Assembly (NCBI GenBank): GCA_022711465.1
Contig: JAKLEZ010000007.1
Location: forward strand, 124,001 to 188,000
Origin: Planctomycetota bacterium
GTDB lineage: Bacteria; Planctomycetota; Phycisphaerae; UBA1845; PWPN01
DNA: 64,000 bases
Direction of reading: 5' to 3'
A program made the translations under genes and the position numbers. This document shows, one piece after another, positions 44,209 to 52,436 of this stretch; position 1 is the first letter of the stretch, and the number at the start of each line of letters is the position of its first letter. Below the pieces are notes generated by a model, which worked only from the letters and a program-made list of their open reading frames with translations, did not search any database and had not been told where the DNA came from.

Positions 44209-46419
44209 TCAGAAACCCATCGCCGTGCCCGTCTGGTAGACCAGAACGGTGGTGAGGTAGGCCAGGGCGCTCATGTAGCTGATCATGAAGGCGGACCATC
44301 GCCAGGTTCCGGTTTCGGTGTGAACGACGGCGATCGTGCTGAGGCACTGGCAGGCCAGGGCGAAGAAGACGAGCAGGGCGATGGCCGTCAGAGGGGTGAA
44401 GAGTGGCCGGCCGTCCGGCCAAGTTGCGGCCCGGAGCTTGTCGCGAAGGGCGGGCGAGTGAGCGTCGGTGTCGCCGCCGCCGCAGACGATGCTCATGGTG
44501 CTCACGAAAAGCTCTCGGGCGGCAAAGCTGCTCATCAGGCCCACGCCAATCTGCCAGTTGAAGCCCATCGGCCGAAGGATCGGTTCGAGCGTACGGCCAA
44601 GTTGGCCGGCAAAGCTGCCGTCAAGCCGATCGCGGCGTTCCTGCTGGTTCAGTTCGATCAACTGCCGCTCCAACTCGGTGTGCGGCACCAGGTTCGACCC
44701 GGCTTCGACGGCTGCCCGTTCCCTGGCGAATCGGACTGCTCGGTCGCTGCTCCACGGATAATGCGTGAGTGCCCAAATCACGATCGTGGCGGCCAGGATG
44801 ATCGTGCCGGCCTTGGTGAGGAACAGCTTGCCGCGGTCCCAGGCCGCCAGCAGCACAGCCGTAGGGCGGGGCATCCGGTAGGGTGGCAGCTCGATGATGA
44901 AGCCGGAATCGGGGCCGCGAAGAAGGGTGCGCTTGAACAGCTTAGCCACGGCAAAACCCGCAGCCACACCGAACGCGTACAGACCCAGGAGGGCTGCTCC
45001 CTGAAACCACGCCCTGGTTGGCAGGCATGCTCCGATCAGCAGGGCGTAAACGGGCAACCGGGCGCTGCAGCTCATGAAAGGAGCGGCCAGGATGGTGGCG
45101 AGGCGGTCGCGCGAATTCTCGATGGTCCGGGTGGCCATGATTCCGGGCACCGCGCAGGCGTGGCAGGAGAGCAAGGGAATGAAGCTCTTGCCGTTCAGGC
45201 CGACCTTGGTCATCACCCTGTTCATGAGGAAGGCCGCCCGGGCCATGTAGCCGGAGTCTTCCAGCAGGGCCATGAGCAGGAACAGGATACAAACCTGTGG
45301 GAAGAAAGCGAGCACCGCTCCCACGCCGGCGATGATTCCGTCGCTGAGCAAGTCGCGCAGGACACCGGAGGGCAGGTGGACGATGGTCTGGTCTCGCAGC
45401 CATCCCGAGCATGTGTCGATGAGACTGATCAGGGGTGCGGCCGCCGCGAACAATCCACAGAACACTGCGGTCATGATGGCGGCGAAGAAGGCATAGCCCC
45501 AGATCCGATGGGTCAAGACCCGATCCAGGCGATCGGTCGCCGACGCGGCGGCTTCGTGCCGAGTACCCGTCATGCAGGTATCGACGACTTCCCGAAGCCA
45601 GTCGTAACGCCGGCGGATGATCTCGGCCGAAGGATCATCGGTGCTTTCCGTGCCGGCAAGCCGCTCGGTGTCGAGCAGGGACTGCTGGACCGAAGGAGGT
45701 AGATGGTTCTGAGTTGAGACCTCGGCATGACAGAGCAGAAGCAGGGCAGTGCCCTCTGCGGTTGCCGGATCAGTGTGTCCCGCCGCCATCAGCGAATCGG
45801 CGATGGTCTTGACGGCGGCCTCGATCCTCTTGCTCGCGGACCATCGTCGTGACGGGCGAGGTCGGTCGCTGACGCGGGCGCGGGTGACCGCGGCATGGAG
45901 ATCGTCCACCCCCTTGCCCGAGGAGCCGACCGTGCCGATGACTTCTACCCCGAGTTGCTCGCCCAGCCTGGCGAGGTCAAGTTGACACCCGGATCGCTCG
46001 ACCTGATCGATCATGTTGCAGGCCAGAACGACGGGTAATCCAAGCTCGATGACTTGACCGGCCAGGAAGAGGTTTCGCTCCAGGTTGGACGCATCGGCGA
46101 CCAGCAGGACGGCGTCGGGCCTGGGCGTGTCCGAGGCATGGCCGAGGAGGACGTCCCGAACGATGGCTTCGTCGGGACTGATCGAGGCGAGGCTGTAGGT
46201 TCCTGGTAGATCAAGGATCCTTATAGATGGATCGCCGACCAGGTGGCCTTCACGCTTCTCGACGGTGACGCCCGCGTAGTTGCCGACCTTGTGCCGGGAT
46301 CCGGTCAGGGCGTTGAACAGGGTGGTCTTGCCACAATTGGGATTGCCAACCATCGCGACCCGGAAGAGCCGGGTTGTGGTGGCGGAGTGCCGGTCCTCCG
46401 CAAAGGCGGGAGTGGTCAT
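44209..46419 (-). CDS. feoB: Ferrous iron transporter FeoB (full length, canonical)
   Basis: 736 residues. N-terminal GTPase: G1 GNPNCGKTT (~25), G3 DLPGTYSL, G4 NMID. A helical insertion (~190-290) precedes the membrane part. Conserved transport motifs: FFPQVCILFLLMALLEDSGYMARAAFLM, SCHACAVPGIMATRT and PFMSCSARLPVYALLIGA with the cysteines of the iron path, then ELPPYRMPRP and SSFAARELFVSTM. It imports Fe2+ powered or gated by GTP. It overlaps feoA by ATGA. Compare the split and divergent system at 17.8-20.1 kb. Confidence 0.96.
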   Translation of the reverse strand: MTTPAFAEDRHSATTTRLFRVAMVGNPNCGKTTLFNALTGSRHKVGNYAGVTVEKREGHLVGDPSIRILDLPGTYSLASISPDEAIVRDVLLGHASDTPRPDAVLLVADASNLERNLFLAGQVIELGLPVVLACNMIDQVERSGCQLDLARLGEQLGVEVIGTVGSSGKGVDDLHAAVTRARVSDRPRPSRRWSASKRIEAAVKTIADSLMAAGHTDPATAEGTALLLLCHAEVSTQNHLPPSVQQSLLDTERLAGTESTDDPSAEIIRRRYDWLREVVDTCMTGTRHEAAASATDRLDRVLTHRIWGYAFFAAIMTAVFCGLFAAAAPLISLIDTCSGWLRDQTIVHLPSGVLRDLLSDGIIAGVGAVLAFFPQVCILFLLMALLEDSGYMARAAFLMNRVMTKVGLNGKSFIPLLSCHACAVPGIMATRTIENSRDRLATILAAPFMSCSARLPVYALLIGACLPTRAWFQGAALLGLYAFGVAAGFAVAKLFKRTLLRGPDSGFIIELPPYRMPRPTAVLLAAWDRGKLFLTKAGTIILAATIVIWALTHYPWSSDRAVRFARERAAVEAGSNLVPHTELERQLIELNQQERRDRLDGSFAGQLGRTLEPILRPMGFNWQIGVGLMSSFAARELFVSTMSIVCGGGDTDAHSPALRDKLRAATWPDGRPLFTPLTAIALLVFFALACQCLSTIAVVHTETGTWRWSAFMISYMSALAYLTTVLVYQTGTAMGF

Positions 46420-46673
46420 GGCGACTCGCGATCAGGCATCGGAAGCGGTTCGACCAGGATCGCGCGGGCCATGGCGCGACATAGCCCGAGTCGGCAATTG
46501 CCGACTTGGCAGATCATCGGGTCGCAATTGGTCAGCGGGCGAACGGTCCGGCCTTCGATCAGCCCGAGTTCCCGAAGCCGTTGGGTGCGTCGGACGTCGG
46601 CCATGCGGATGGACTGGATGCGAACATCGCATCCGGCCGGCGCGTGAGCCAGGGGGAAGCAGGTTGTTCTCAT
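46416..46673 (-). CDS. feoA: FeoA-family protein with regular cysteine spacing
   Basis: 85 residues, the size of FeoA, with an SH3-like pattern (LRELGLIEGRTVRPLT and an ILVEPLP end). Unusually it has six cysteines; four fall at 50, 55, 60 and 65, a strict C-x4-C-x4-C-x4-C run in the part that is normally the last beta-hairpin (usually DPM-x-V-x-V-x-R). FeoA binds FeoB and is needed for uptake. The ATGA overlap with feoB means coupled translation. The promoter and palindrome upstream point to regulation by iron. Confidence 0.9.
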   Translation of the reverse strand: MRTTCFPLAHAPAGCDVRIQSIRMADVRRTQRLRELGLIEGRTVRPLTNCDPMICQVGNCRLGLCRAMARAILVEPLPMPDRESP

Positions 46674-46739
46674 AGGGGCTCCAGATTTCGGCCTCCCGCC
46701 CCGGCGACTACGACGCTGCTATCGGGCTGCTGCCGAAAA

Positions 46740-46754
46740 CTGAGACTCAGTCTC
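46740..46754. promoter_or_regulatory. Overlapping palindromes downstream of the feoAB promoter (candidate metal-responsive operator)
   Basis: CTGAGACTCAG (46740-46750) and GAGACTCAGTCTC (46742-46754) are two overlapping perfect palindromes, located about +9 to +23 of the predicted feoA transcript. The position suits a repressor. The sequence does not match the common Fur or DtxR consensus I know. Confidence 0.5.
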
Positions 46755-46769
46755 TATACTGCCATCGAC

Positions 46770-46799
46770 ACTATAGCGTTGGAGCATAACTCGCGTCAA
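46770..46799 (-). promoter_or_regulatory. Sigma-70-like promoter for feoAB
   Basis: On the minus strand TTGACG, an 18-base spacer and TATAGT, located between the HU-like gene stop and feoA. The expected start is near 46763, about 90 bases before the feoA ATG. Confidence 0.6.
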
Positions 46800-46830
46800 G
46801 AGGTGACTTTGCCTGTTTCCGCCCCAGAGG

Positions 46831-47184
46831 TCAGGATAACGGGGGCTGAGCGGGGGGGGACGGCTGCCGGCGGACGGGCGCCCCGGAAGCAGTCTGCGGC
46901 GGGTTAGAGAGTCGCAACTTCATGAGTCGTCCGACCTTAAACTTGACGGTTCGCTTGGCCGAAACGGAGACACGCTCCAAGGTCTTTGGATTCTGGGCGG
47001 TGCGAGCGGCGCGCATCTTGCTCTCAAAAACGCCGAAGTCCCGAAACTCCAAGCGGTTGCCCTGACTGAGCTCATCGATGACTTCATCCAGGAAGCTCTG
47101 GATGATGCGTTTGACAACCACGCGTTTGTGGGAAGACTTCTCCGCGATGCGGTCGATCAGTTCTTTCTTGGTGATCGTCTGCAT
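46831..47184 (-). CDS. HU/IHF-family DNA-binding protein
   Basis: 117 residues from ATG 47184, preceded by GAGG. Family motifs: ITKKELIDRIAEKSS, VVVKRIIQSFLDEVIDELSQG, NRLEFRDFGVFESK, and NPKTLERVSVSAKRTVKFKVG with the DNA-contacting arm. The last ~20 residues form a Pro/Gln/Ala-rich tail beyond the normal HU end. The protein bends DNA and shapes the nucleoid. It is followed on the same strand by feoAB with its own promoter. Confidence 0.93.
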   Translation of the reverse strand: MQTITKKELIDRIAEKSSHKRVVVKRIIQSFLDEVIDELSQGNRLEFRDFGVFESKMRAARTAQNPKTLERVSVSAKRTVKFKVGRLMKLRLSNPPQTASGAPVRRQPSPPAQPPLS

Positions 47185-47234
47185 ATCACGCCTCGATGCA
47201 AGCGACATTGATTTGTCGGTCACGCACGCAAGTT

Positions 47235-47263
47235 ATCTTATAGCAATGGTTTTCGGCGATCAA
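47235..47263 (-). promoter_or_regulatory. Promoter for the HU-like gene in an AT-rich gap
   Basis: TTGATC, a 17-base spacer and TAAGAT on the minus strand, 51-79 bases upstream of the ATG at 47184. The surrounding 47200-47440 is clearly more AT-rich than the rest of the window; apart from this promoter I find no gene or terminator there. Confidence 0.5.
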
Positions 47264-47440
47264 GCCCCCTCCAACGTGAATTTTTCCGGGTTCTTTTCAC
47301 AATCCCTGGGGCGATTCCTCTCCCGCATCACATGATGGCAAGATCAGTGACGGCAATGATTTACGCTGAGAAGCGTCTAGCGGGACGTTTTCACTCCTTT
47401 TAAATACCTATTCTATAAATACTTATGTCAGTTTTAGAGG

Positions 47441-48109
47441 CTAGAGGGCTCGGCTGACCAGGTGGGTGACGACCCCTTGGATGGAGAAGTCCTGCGTGTC
47501 GTCGATGACCATGGGAGGCGTGTCAGGGTTGTCGCCCCGAAGGATCACGAATTGCGCGGCGGAGCGGCGTTCGACGGACACGCGTTTGAGCGTAGGGTTG
47601 CCGTCGACCAGGCAGGCGCAGATTCGGCCCTGGATGTGCTCGGGTCTCACGCCGGGTCGGTACTCGACCAGGATCAGGTCGCCTGGTTTGAGGGTTGGTT
47701 CCATCGAGTCGAAGTTGAGGCGGAGACAATATCGGTTGGGGCTCCACAGGTGGCGAAGTACCGGGAACATCTCGGTTTGTTCCTGGCTCTGGGTCGGAGG
47801 TCCGGCCGGGATGGTGCCAAACAAGGGGAGATCGACGGTGTCAAGTGGCTGGGGTGTGTCGTGGTCCGCGCTCTCCCCGATGAGCACTGCAGGTGGAACA
47901 TCCAGGGCCAGGGCGATGGCTTTCAGGGAGGAGGGGGAGGGTTTGCGGCGGCCGCGCTCGATCTCGCTGAGAAAGCCCTGGTTGACCTTAGCTTGCCGGG
48001 CGAGGGCGGTCTGAGTCAAGCCGATCCTCTCGCGATAGAACCGAATCCGCTGACCGATGTGGCCGCGAAACGCCGCCGGCTCGTGGTACTTGGCCGTCAT
48101 GGGAGGCAT
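47441..48109 (-). CDS. XRE-type repressor with S24 (LexA/CI-like) self-cleaving domain
   Basis: 222 residues. Helix-turn-helix at ~16-72 (RIRFYRERIGLTQTALARQAKV, FLSEIERGRRKPS). A cleavage site Ala102-Gly103 (GTIPAGPPT) and the peptidase dyad Ser135 (FDSMEPTLKPGD) and Lys175 (GNPTLKRVSV) follow. This layout is shared by CI-like repressors and stress regulators that respond to RecA. No phage gene is near, so it is likely a chromosomal regulator. Two palindromes just upstream suggest autoregulation. ATG 48109 is used; 48100 is an alternative. Confidence 0.88.
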   Translation of the reverse strand: MPPMTAKYHEPAAFRGHIGQRIRFYRERIGLTQTALARQAKVNQGFLSEIERGRRKPSPSSLKAIALALDVPPAVLIGESADHDTPQPLDTVDLPLFGTIPAGPPTQSQEQTEMFPVLRHLWSPNRYCLRLNFDSMEPTLKPGDLILVEYRPGVRPEHIQGRICACLVDGNPTLKRVSVERRSAAQFVILRGDNPDTPPMVIDDTQDFSIQGVVTHLVSRAL

Positions 48110-48114
48110 TATGA

Positions 48115-48146
48115 GAACCTGAGGGGTTCGAGTAAAGAACGCGTTC
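48115..48146. promoter_or_regulatory. Two GAAC/GTTC palindromes upstream of the S24 repressor
   Basis: GAACC-TGAGG-GGTTC (48115-48129) and GAACGCGTTC (48137-48146) are perfect inverted repeats. Their centres are about 20 bases apart, near two turns of the helix. They lie 6-37 bases upstream of the repressor start. The GAAC half-site recalls Gram-positive LexA boxes, although the spacing differs. Confidence 0.55.
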
Positions 48147-48301
48147 CCGAGTGGCGATGGGCGAATGCCGTAGCGAGCAAGGTTCAGGAGAAGGGGGCGA
48201 GTTCGATCGTTTGCCTGGTTGTGCCTTGTGGGCCGCGGGGGCTTTGCCGGCAAGCTCGCAGGGTGAGCGGGCCGAAGACCGGCGAGTGCGATTCCGGTCT
48301 T

Positions 48302-48775
48302 CTACCGCTTGGCAATCGCCATGATGCGCGACTTGACAGATCCAATAAGAGTGACTCGAAGTCCGAAATTCTCGCCGACCTTGACGGCCTGGCCGCGCCC
48401 GATGCACTTGTTGTTGATCATCAGGTCGAGCTCGGTGTCGGCGGGTTTCTCGAACTCGATGATGGCTCCCGTGGTCAGGCTGACGATCTCCGAAAGAGGC
48501 ATGCTCCGTTCGGCGAGTTGGACGATCACGGGCACGTGGAGCTTGAGTACCCGGGAGACGTTGGGACTGTGGGACGTACCTGCGGATGCTCCGTTTTGAG
48601 GGATGTCCGCTCGGCGTGGCCCCGGCGGAGAGGCTGCTGATGGCGCGGGGGCCATTCCGGCCAAGGGATCGGAGCCGTCGGCAGGCTGGTCGCCCAGGAT
48701 GTCCGCTACCGCTTGATCGGCAAGCGAGTTCACTTCGGCGAGCAGGGCGTCAATATCCTCTTGCGTCTCGGGCAT
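48302..48775 (-). CDS. fliN: FliN-like flagellar switch protein (SpoA domain), orphan
   Basis: 157 residues from ATG 48775. N-terminal QEDIDALLAEVN is typical of FliN/FliM, followed by a Pro/Ala-rich linker (~35-75) and a C-terminal SpoA domain (~80-157): VLKLHVPVIVQLAERSMPLSEIVSLTTGAIIEFEK, then INNKCIGRGQAVKVGENFGLRVT. FliN builds the flagellar C-ring and relates to type III secretion. No other flagellar gene is here. It sits downstream of fabF on the same strand, so it may be read from the fab operon. Confidence 0.88.
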   Translation of the reverse strand: MPETQEDIDALLAEVNSLADQAVADILGDQPADGSDPLAGMAPAPSAASPPGPRRADIPQNGASAGTSHSPNVSRVLKLHVPVIVQLAERSMPLSEIVSLTTGAIIEFEKPADTELDLMINNKCIGRGQAVKVGENFGLRVTLIGSVKSRIMAIAKR

Positions 48776-48898
48776 ACTGCATCCGGCCGTCGGCTCCTCC
48801 CGCCCCCCAACGCTGGTGGGCATACCCCCTGCGCCGGGCGGTGCGCGAGCGCAACGTTTCTTTTCATGTTATCGGCCGATCCGGTCGCTCGCTTGACT

Positions 48899-50140
48899 TC
48901 AGGTAAGGGCTCCGACGATCAGGCAGGCGTTGTGGCCGCCGAAACCGAAGGAGTTGCTCATGACTCGCTTCAACTTTTTATTTCGGGCGACCTTAGGCAC
49001 GTAGTCGAGATCGCATCCCTCGTCGGGGTGGTCGAGGTTGAGGGTAGGGGGGAGGATGCCGCTACGGATGGCCTGGACGCAGGCGATGAGCTCAACGCCG
49101 CCGCTGGCGCCGAGAAGGTGGCCGGTTGCGGATTTCGTGCTGCTGACCGGGACGCGCACGGCTGCCGCACCGAGGACCTGCTTGATCGCTTTGGTTTCAG
49201 CGAGATCGCCCAGCGGCGTGCTGGTGCCGTGGGCATTGATGTAGTCGAGTTGCTCGGGGGCGATGCCGGCGTCGGCCAGGCATCGGCGCATGGCGAGAGC
49301 TGGGCCGCTGCCGGTTTCGTCAGGCTGGGTGATATGTCCGCCATCGGTGCTCGCGCCGAAACCCAGGACCTCGGCGTAGATTCGGGCCGATCGCTTGCGG
49401 GCGTGTTCGTATTCCTCGAAGACGAGGATGCCCGATCCCTCGCTGATGATGAAGCCGTCGCGGTCCTTGTCCCAGGGGCGACTGGCCTGCTCGGGGGCGT
49501 CGTTACGGGTGCTGAGGGCGTGCATGGCGTTGAACGCTGCGACGCCGAGTTCGGTGACCGCCGCCTCGCTCCCCCCGCAGATGACCACGTCGACGTCGCC
49601 GCGCTGGATGCACAGGAGGGCATCGCCCATGGCGTGAGAGGCGGAAGCGCAGGCCGTGACCGCGGAAGTGGTGGGTCCGTGGATGCCAAAATGGATGGCC
49701 ACGTTACCCGTTCCCGCATTGACCATCAGCTTGGGAATCGTGAATGCGGAGATCCGTTCGGGTCCCTTGTTGAGCAGGCGAAGGTACTGTTCTTGGAGTT
49801 CCTGGATACCGCCGATGCCGGAGCCGATCATGACGCCGATGCGCTGGCGGTCCTCCTTTTCCATTTCGAGATGGCTGTCCTTGACTGCATCGATCGAGGC
49901 GGCGAGGGCGTACTGAGCGAAGGGGTCGAGGCGTTTGATGAGTTTGCCGTCGATCCAGCGTGTGGGGTTGAATTCGCGGCATTCCCCGGCGATGCGGGAT
50001 TCGTATCGTGAGGCGTCGAAGCGCGTGAGAGGTCCGATGCCTGAGCGGCCGGAGACGAGGCCGTCCCAGAACCCGGCGACCGTGCAGCCGAGAGGCGTGA
50101 TTGCTCCCATACCCGTGATGACAACGCGTCGCTTAACCAT
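48899..50140 (-). CDS. fabF: Beta-ketoacyl-ACP synthase II
   Basis: 413 residues. Catalytic Cys in VTACASASHAM, His in INAHGTSTPLGD and His in TKSATGHLLGASG form the C-H-H triad of elongating KAS enzymes. N-terminal VVITGMGAITPLG and the C-terminal NSFGFGGHNAC complete the match. The enzyme condenses malonyl-ACP with acyl-ACP. AAGGG lies before the ATG at 50140. It follows acpP by 231 bases, so it may also have its own promoter. Confidence 0.96.
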   Translation of the reverse strand: MVKRRVVITGMGAITPLGCTVAGFWDGLVSGRSGIGPLTRFDASRYESRIAGECREFNPTRWIDGKLIKRLDPFAQYALAASIDAVKDSHLEMEKEDRQRIGVMIGSGIGGIQELQEQYLRLLNKGPERISAFTIPKLMVNAGTGNVAIHFGIHGPTTSAVTACASASHAMGDALLCIQRGDVDVVICGGSEAAVTELGVAAFNAMHALSTRNDAPEQASRPWDKDRDGFIISEGSGILVFEEYEHARKRSARIYAEVLGFGASTDGGHITQPDETGSGPALAMRRCLADAGIAPEQLDYINAHGTSTPLGDLAETKAIKQVLGAAAVRVPVSSTKSATGHLLGASGGVELIACVQAIRSGILPPTLNLDHPDEGCDLDYVPKVARNKKLKRVMSNSFGFGGHNACLIVGALT

Positions 50141-50371
50141 GCAATCCCTTCTCCCCGATGGCCCGGTTTCGTGCGCGAGCCGAGACGTTGGGAGACGCCC
50201 ATCCGCCCTTTTCGGCGTTGCTCCGGGGCGAGTTGCGCCGCGGGGGTCCGTTCTACATTCCATTACACTGCCGCCGGGCCGACTCATCGACCCGGCGGCA
50301 GCGCCAGTCTGGATCCCGTCTCTCGACGGTCGTGACCTGACCCGCACGAGACAACCCGGCGGGCCGGCCGA

Positions 50372-50620
50372 TCACTTGTTGTTCAGATGGGCGGCGATGT
50401 AATCGATCGCCTGTCCCACGGTCTTGATCTTCTCCGCTTCCTCGTCGGGAATACTCATGTCGAAGTTGTCTTCCAACTCCATGACGAGCTCGACGATGTC
50501 CAGCGAGTCGGCGTTGAGATCGTTGATGAACGAGGTCTCCCGGGTGATCTCGGCCTTGTTGATCACCATCTGCTGGCTGACGATCGAGAAAACCTTATCT
50601 TCAATTTCCTCAGCAATCAC
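50372..50620 (-). CDS. acpP: Acyl carrier protein
   Basis: 82 residues starting with GTG, preceded by a strong GAGGAGG seven bases upstream. The phosphopantetheine attachment Ser is in [19 protein letters not shown]. Acidic helices and length are typical. A possible promoter (-10 TACAAT on the minus strand near 50670) lies in the 102-base gap to fabG. Confidence 0.96.
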   Translation of the reverse strand: MIAEEIEDKVFSIVSQQMVINKAEITRETSFINDLNADSLDIVELVMELEDNFDMSIPDEEAEKIKTVGQAIDYIAAHLNNK

Positions 50621-50722
50621 TACATATCCTCCTCTGTTGATCGCTTAGTGTCTTGGCCAATCCGACTATTGTATTCGGGCGTTCCCGACGTGCACAGAGA
50701 CCGCCGGGGCGCACAAGGTTCA

Positions 50723-51469
50723 CTACATACTGAGCCCGCCGTCAACCGCCAGCACCTGGCCGGTAATGTACTTGGCCTCGGGCGAGGCGAGGAACGCCAC
50801 TGCCGCGGCGATGTCCTCGGGTTCGCCGAACTGCTGGCACGGGATGAGCACTTTCACCCCGTCCTTGATCTTGCTGGGCAGTACGTCGGTCATGTCCGTG
50901 GTGATGAAGCCCGGCGCGACCGCGTTGCAGGTGATGTTCCGCCGGGCGAGTTCCTTGGCGACGGTCTTGCTGAAGCCGATCACGCCGGCTTTGCTGGCCG
51001 CGTAGTTGGATTGGCCGACGTTTCCCATGATTCCGGACACGCTGCTGATATTGATGATTCGCCCGTACCGGCAGCGGACCATATGCTTGGCCACGGCCCG
51101 CGTCATCCAGAACACCGATCGGAGGTTGGTGTTGATGACTTCGTCGAACTGGGTGTCGTCCATGTTCATCATCAGACCGTCACGCGTGATGCCGGCGTTA
51201 TTGACCAGGATGTCGACTCGGCCGAACTCTTCAGCGATCCGGTCGATCGCTTGGTCGATGGCCTGGCGATTGGTGACGTCGAGGGTGCGGGGAAGGACTC
51301 TGCCTGGGAGCTCCTTCTTGGCTGCCTCGTCGGCCAGGTCCGCGAGCTTGCCTTCATCGCGGGCGACAGCCAGGACGGTCGCCGACTTGGCGGCGAGCGC
51401 CAGACAGATGGCTCGCCCGATTCCCCGGCTGCCGCCGGTGACGATCGCAACCTGGTCGGCCATGGACAT
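50723..51469 (-). CDS. fabG: 3-oxoacyl-ACP reductase
   Basis: 248 residues from ATG 51469 (GAGG nine bases upstream). SDR motifs: VTGGSRGIGRAIC, DILVNNAGITRDGLMM, Ser in NISSVSGIMGN, YAASKAG with catalytic Tyr and Lys, and the C-terminal ITGQVLAVDGGLSM. It reduces the keto group in each elongation cycle with NADPH. Confidence 0.96.
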   Translation of the reverse strand: MSMADQVAIVTGGSRGIGRAICLALAAKSATVLAVARDEGKLADLADEAAKKELPGRVLPRTLDVTNRQAIDQAIDRIAEEFGRVDILVNNAGITRDGLMMNMDDTQFDEVINTNLRSVFWMTRAVAKHMVRCRYGRIINISSVSGIMGNVGQSNYAASKAGVIGFSKTVAKELARRNITCNAVAPGFITTDMTDVLPSKIKDGVKVLIPCQQFGEPEDIAAAVAFLASPEAKYITGQVLAVDGGLSM

Positions 51470-51480
51470 GGGTTGGTTCC

Positions 51481-52413
51481 TCAACTTGCGTAGAACTCCT
51501 CGAGGCCCTCAACGGTGCTGACGTTCACCACCGGAGTACGGCGAGCAATCTTCTTCAGGAGGCCGGCCAATACGCGGCCGGGGCCCACTTCAATGAACCG
51601 CTCCACTCCTTCGTTCAAGAGCCGCTCGATCGAGGCCTGCCACCGGACCGGGTGGGTCAGCTGGTCGGCCAGCCATTGGCGAATAGTAACGGCATCACGG
51701 TGGTTTTCGCAATTGACGTTCGCGACTACCGGGAAAGCGGGGGTTTGGAGCGGGGTGCGGGCCAGGACCTCGGCCAGGCCGTCGGCGGCCGATTGCATGA
51801 TCGGCGAGTGAAACGCGCCCGCCACCTTGAGGGGGATTGCCCGCCCGCCCGCCTGCTCGATCAGGGGGACGGCTGCCTCGCAAGCCGCCCTGGTACCGGA
51901 CAGGACGATCTGGCCCGGGCAGTTGAAATTCGCCGGCACGAGGAGTCCTGCAGCGGCAGCTGACCGGCACACGGTCTCTACCTGGGTCAAGTCAAGGCCC
52001 AAGGCACTGACCATGCCGCTGGGGGTGGCAACGGCTGCGGCCTGCATGAGTTCTCCACGGCGTTGAACGAGTCGAAGTGCGTCATCGAAGGACACGGCTC
52101 CGGCCGCATACAGAGCCGTATATTCGCCAAGGCTCAGGCCGGCCATGGCGACGGGGGGAGCGGCCCACTGACGGTTATTAGTCATCGCCTGCCAGATCGC
52201 GACGCTGGTAGTGAAGATGGCCGGCTGTTGGATATCCGTCTGTTCGAGTCGATCGGCCGGACCCTCGAAACAGAGGGCCCGCAGGTCGTAGCCCACGATT
52301 CGGGCCGCCCGCTCGAAGATCTCGGCCGCAGGTCCGGACCGTTGCGCGATGTCTTTGCCCATCCCGACGGACTGGGCGCCCTGGCCTGTGAATAGTACCG
52401 CTGTCCTGGCCAT
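51481..52413 (-). CDS. fabD: Malonyl-CoA:ACP transacylase
   Basis: 310 residues. LFTGQGAQSVGMGKD at the N-terminus, nucleophile in AGLSLGEYTAL and the His of VAGAFHSPIM give the MAT active site. It loads malonate onto ACP. The ATG at 52413 is immediately preceded by GGCGAGG, a short spacing; a start a few codons upstream is possible. It lies 11 bases before fabG. Confidence 0.94.
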   Translation of the reverse strand: MARTAVLFTGQGAQSVGMGKDIAQRSGPAAEIFERAARIVGYDLRALCFEGPADRLEQTDIQQPAIFTTSVAIWQAMTNNRQWAAPPVAMAGLSLGEYTALYAAGAVSFDDALRLVQRRGELMQAAAVATPSGMVSALGLDLTQVETVCRSAAAAGLLVPANFNCPGQIVLSGTRAACEAAVPLIEQAGGRAIPLKVAGAFHSPIMQSAADGLAEVLARTPLQTPAFPVVANVNCENHRDAVTIRQWLADQLTHPVRWQASIERLLNEGVERFIEVGPGRVLAGLLKKIARRTPVVNVSTVEGLEEFYAS

Positions 52414-52436
52414 CCTCGCCGTTGCCTCGTTTACGT

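Noticed and set aside
47441..48109. Prophage repressor
   Set aside because: No integrase, structural or attachment features nearby; neighbours are chromosomal housekeeping genes.
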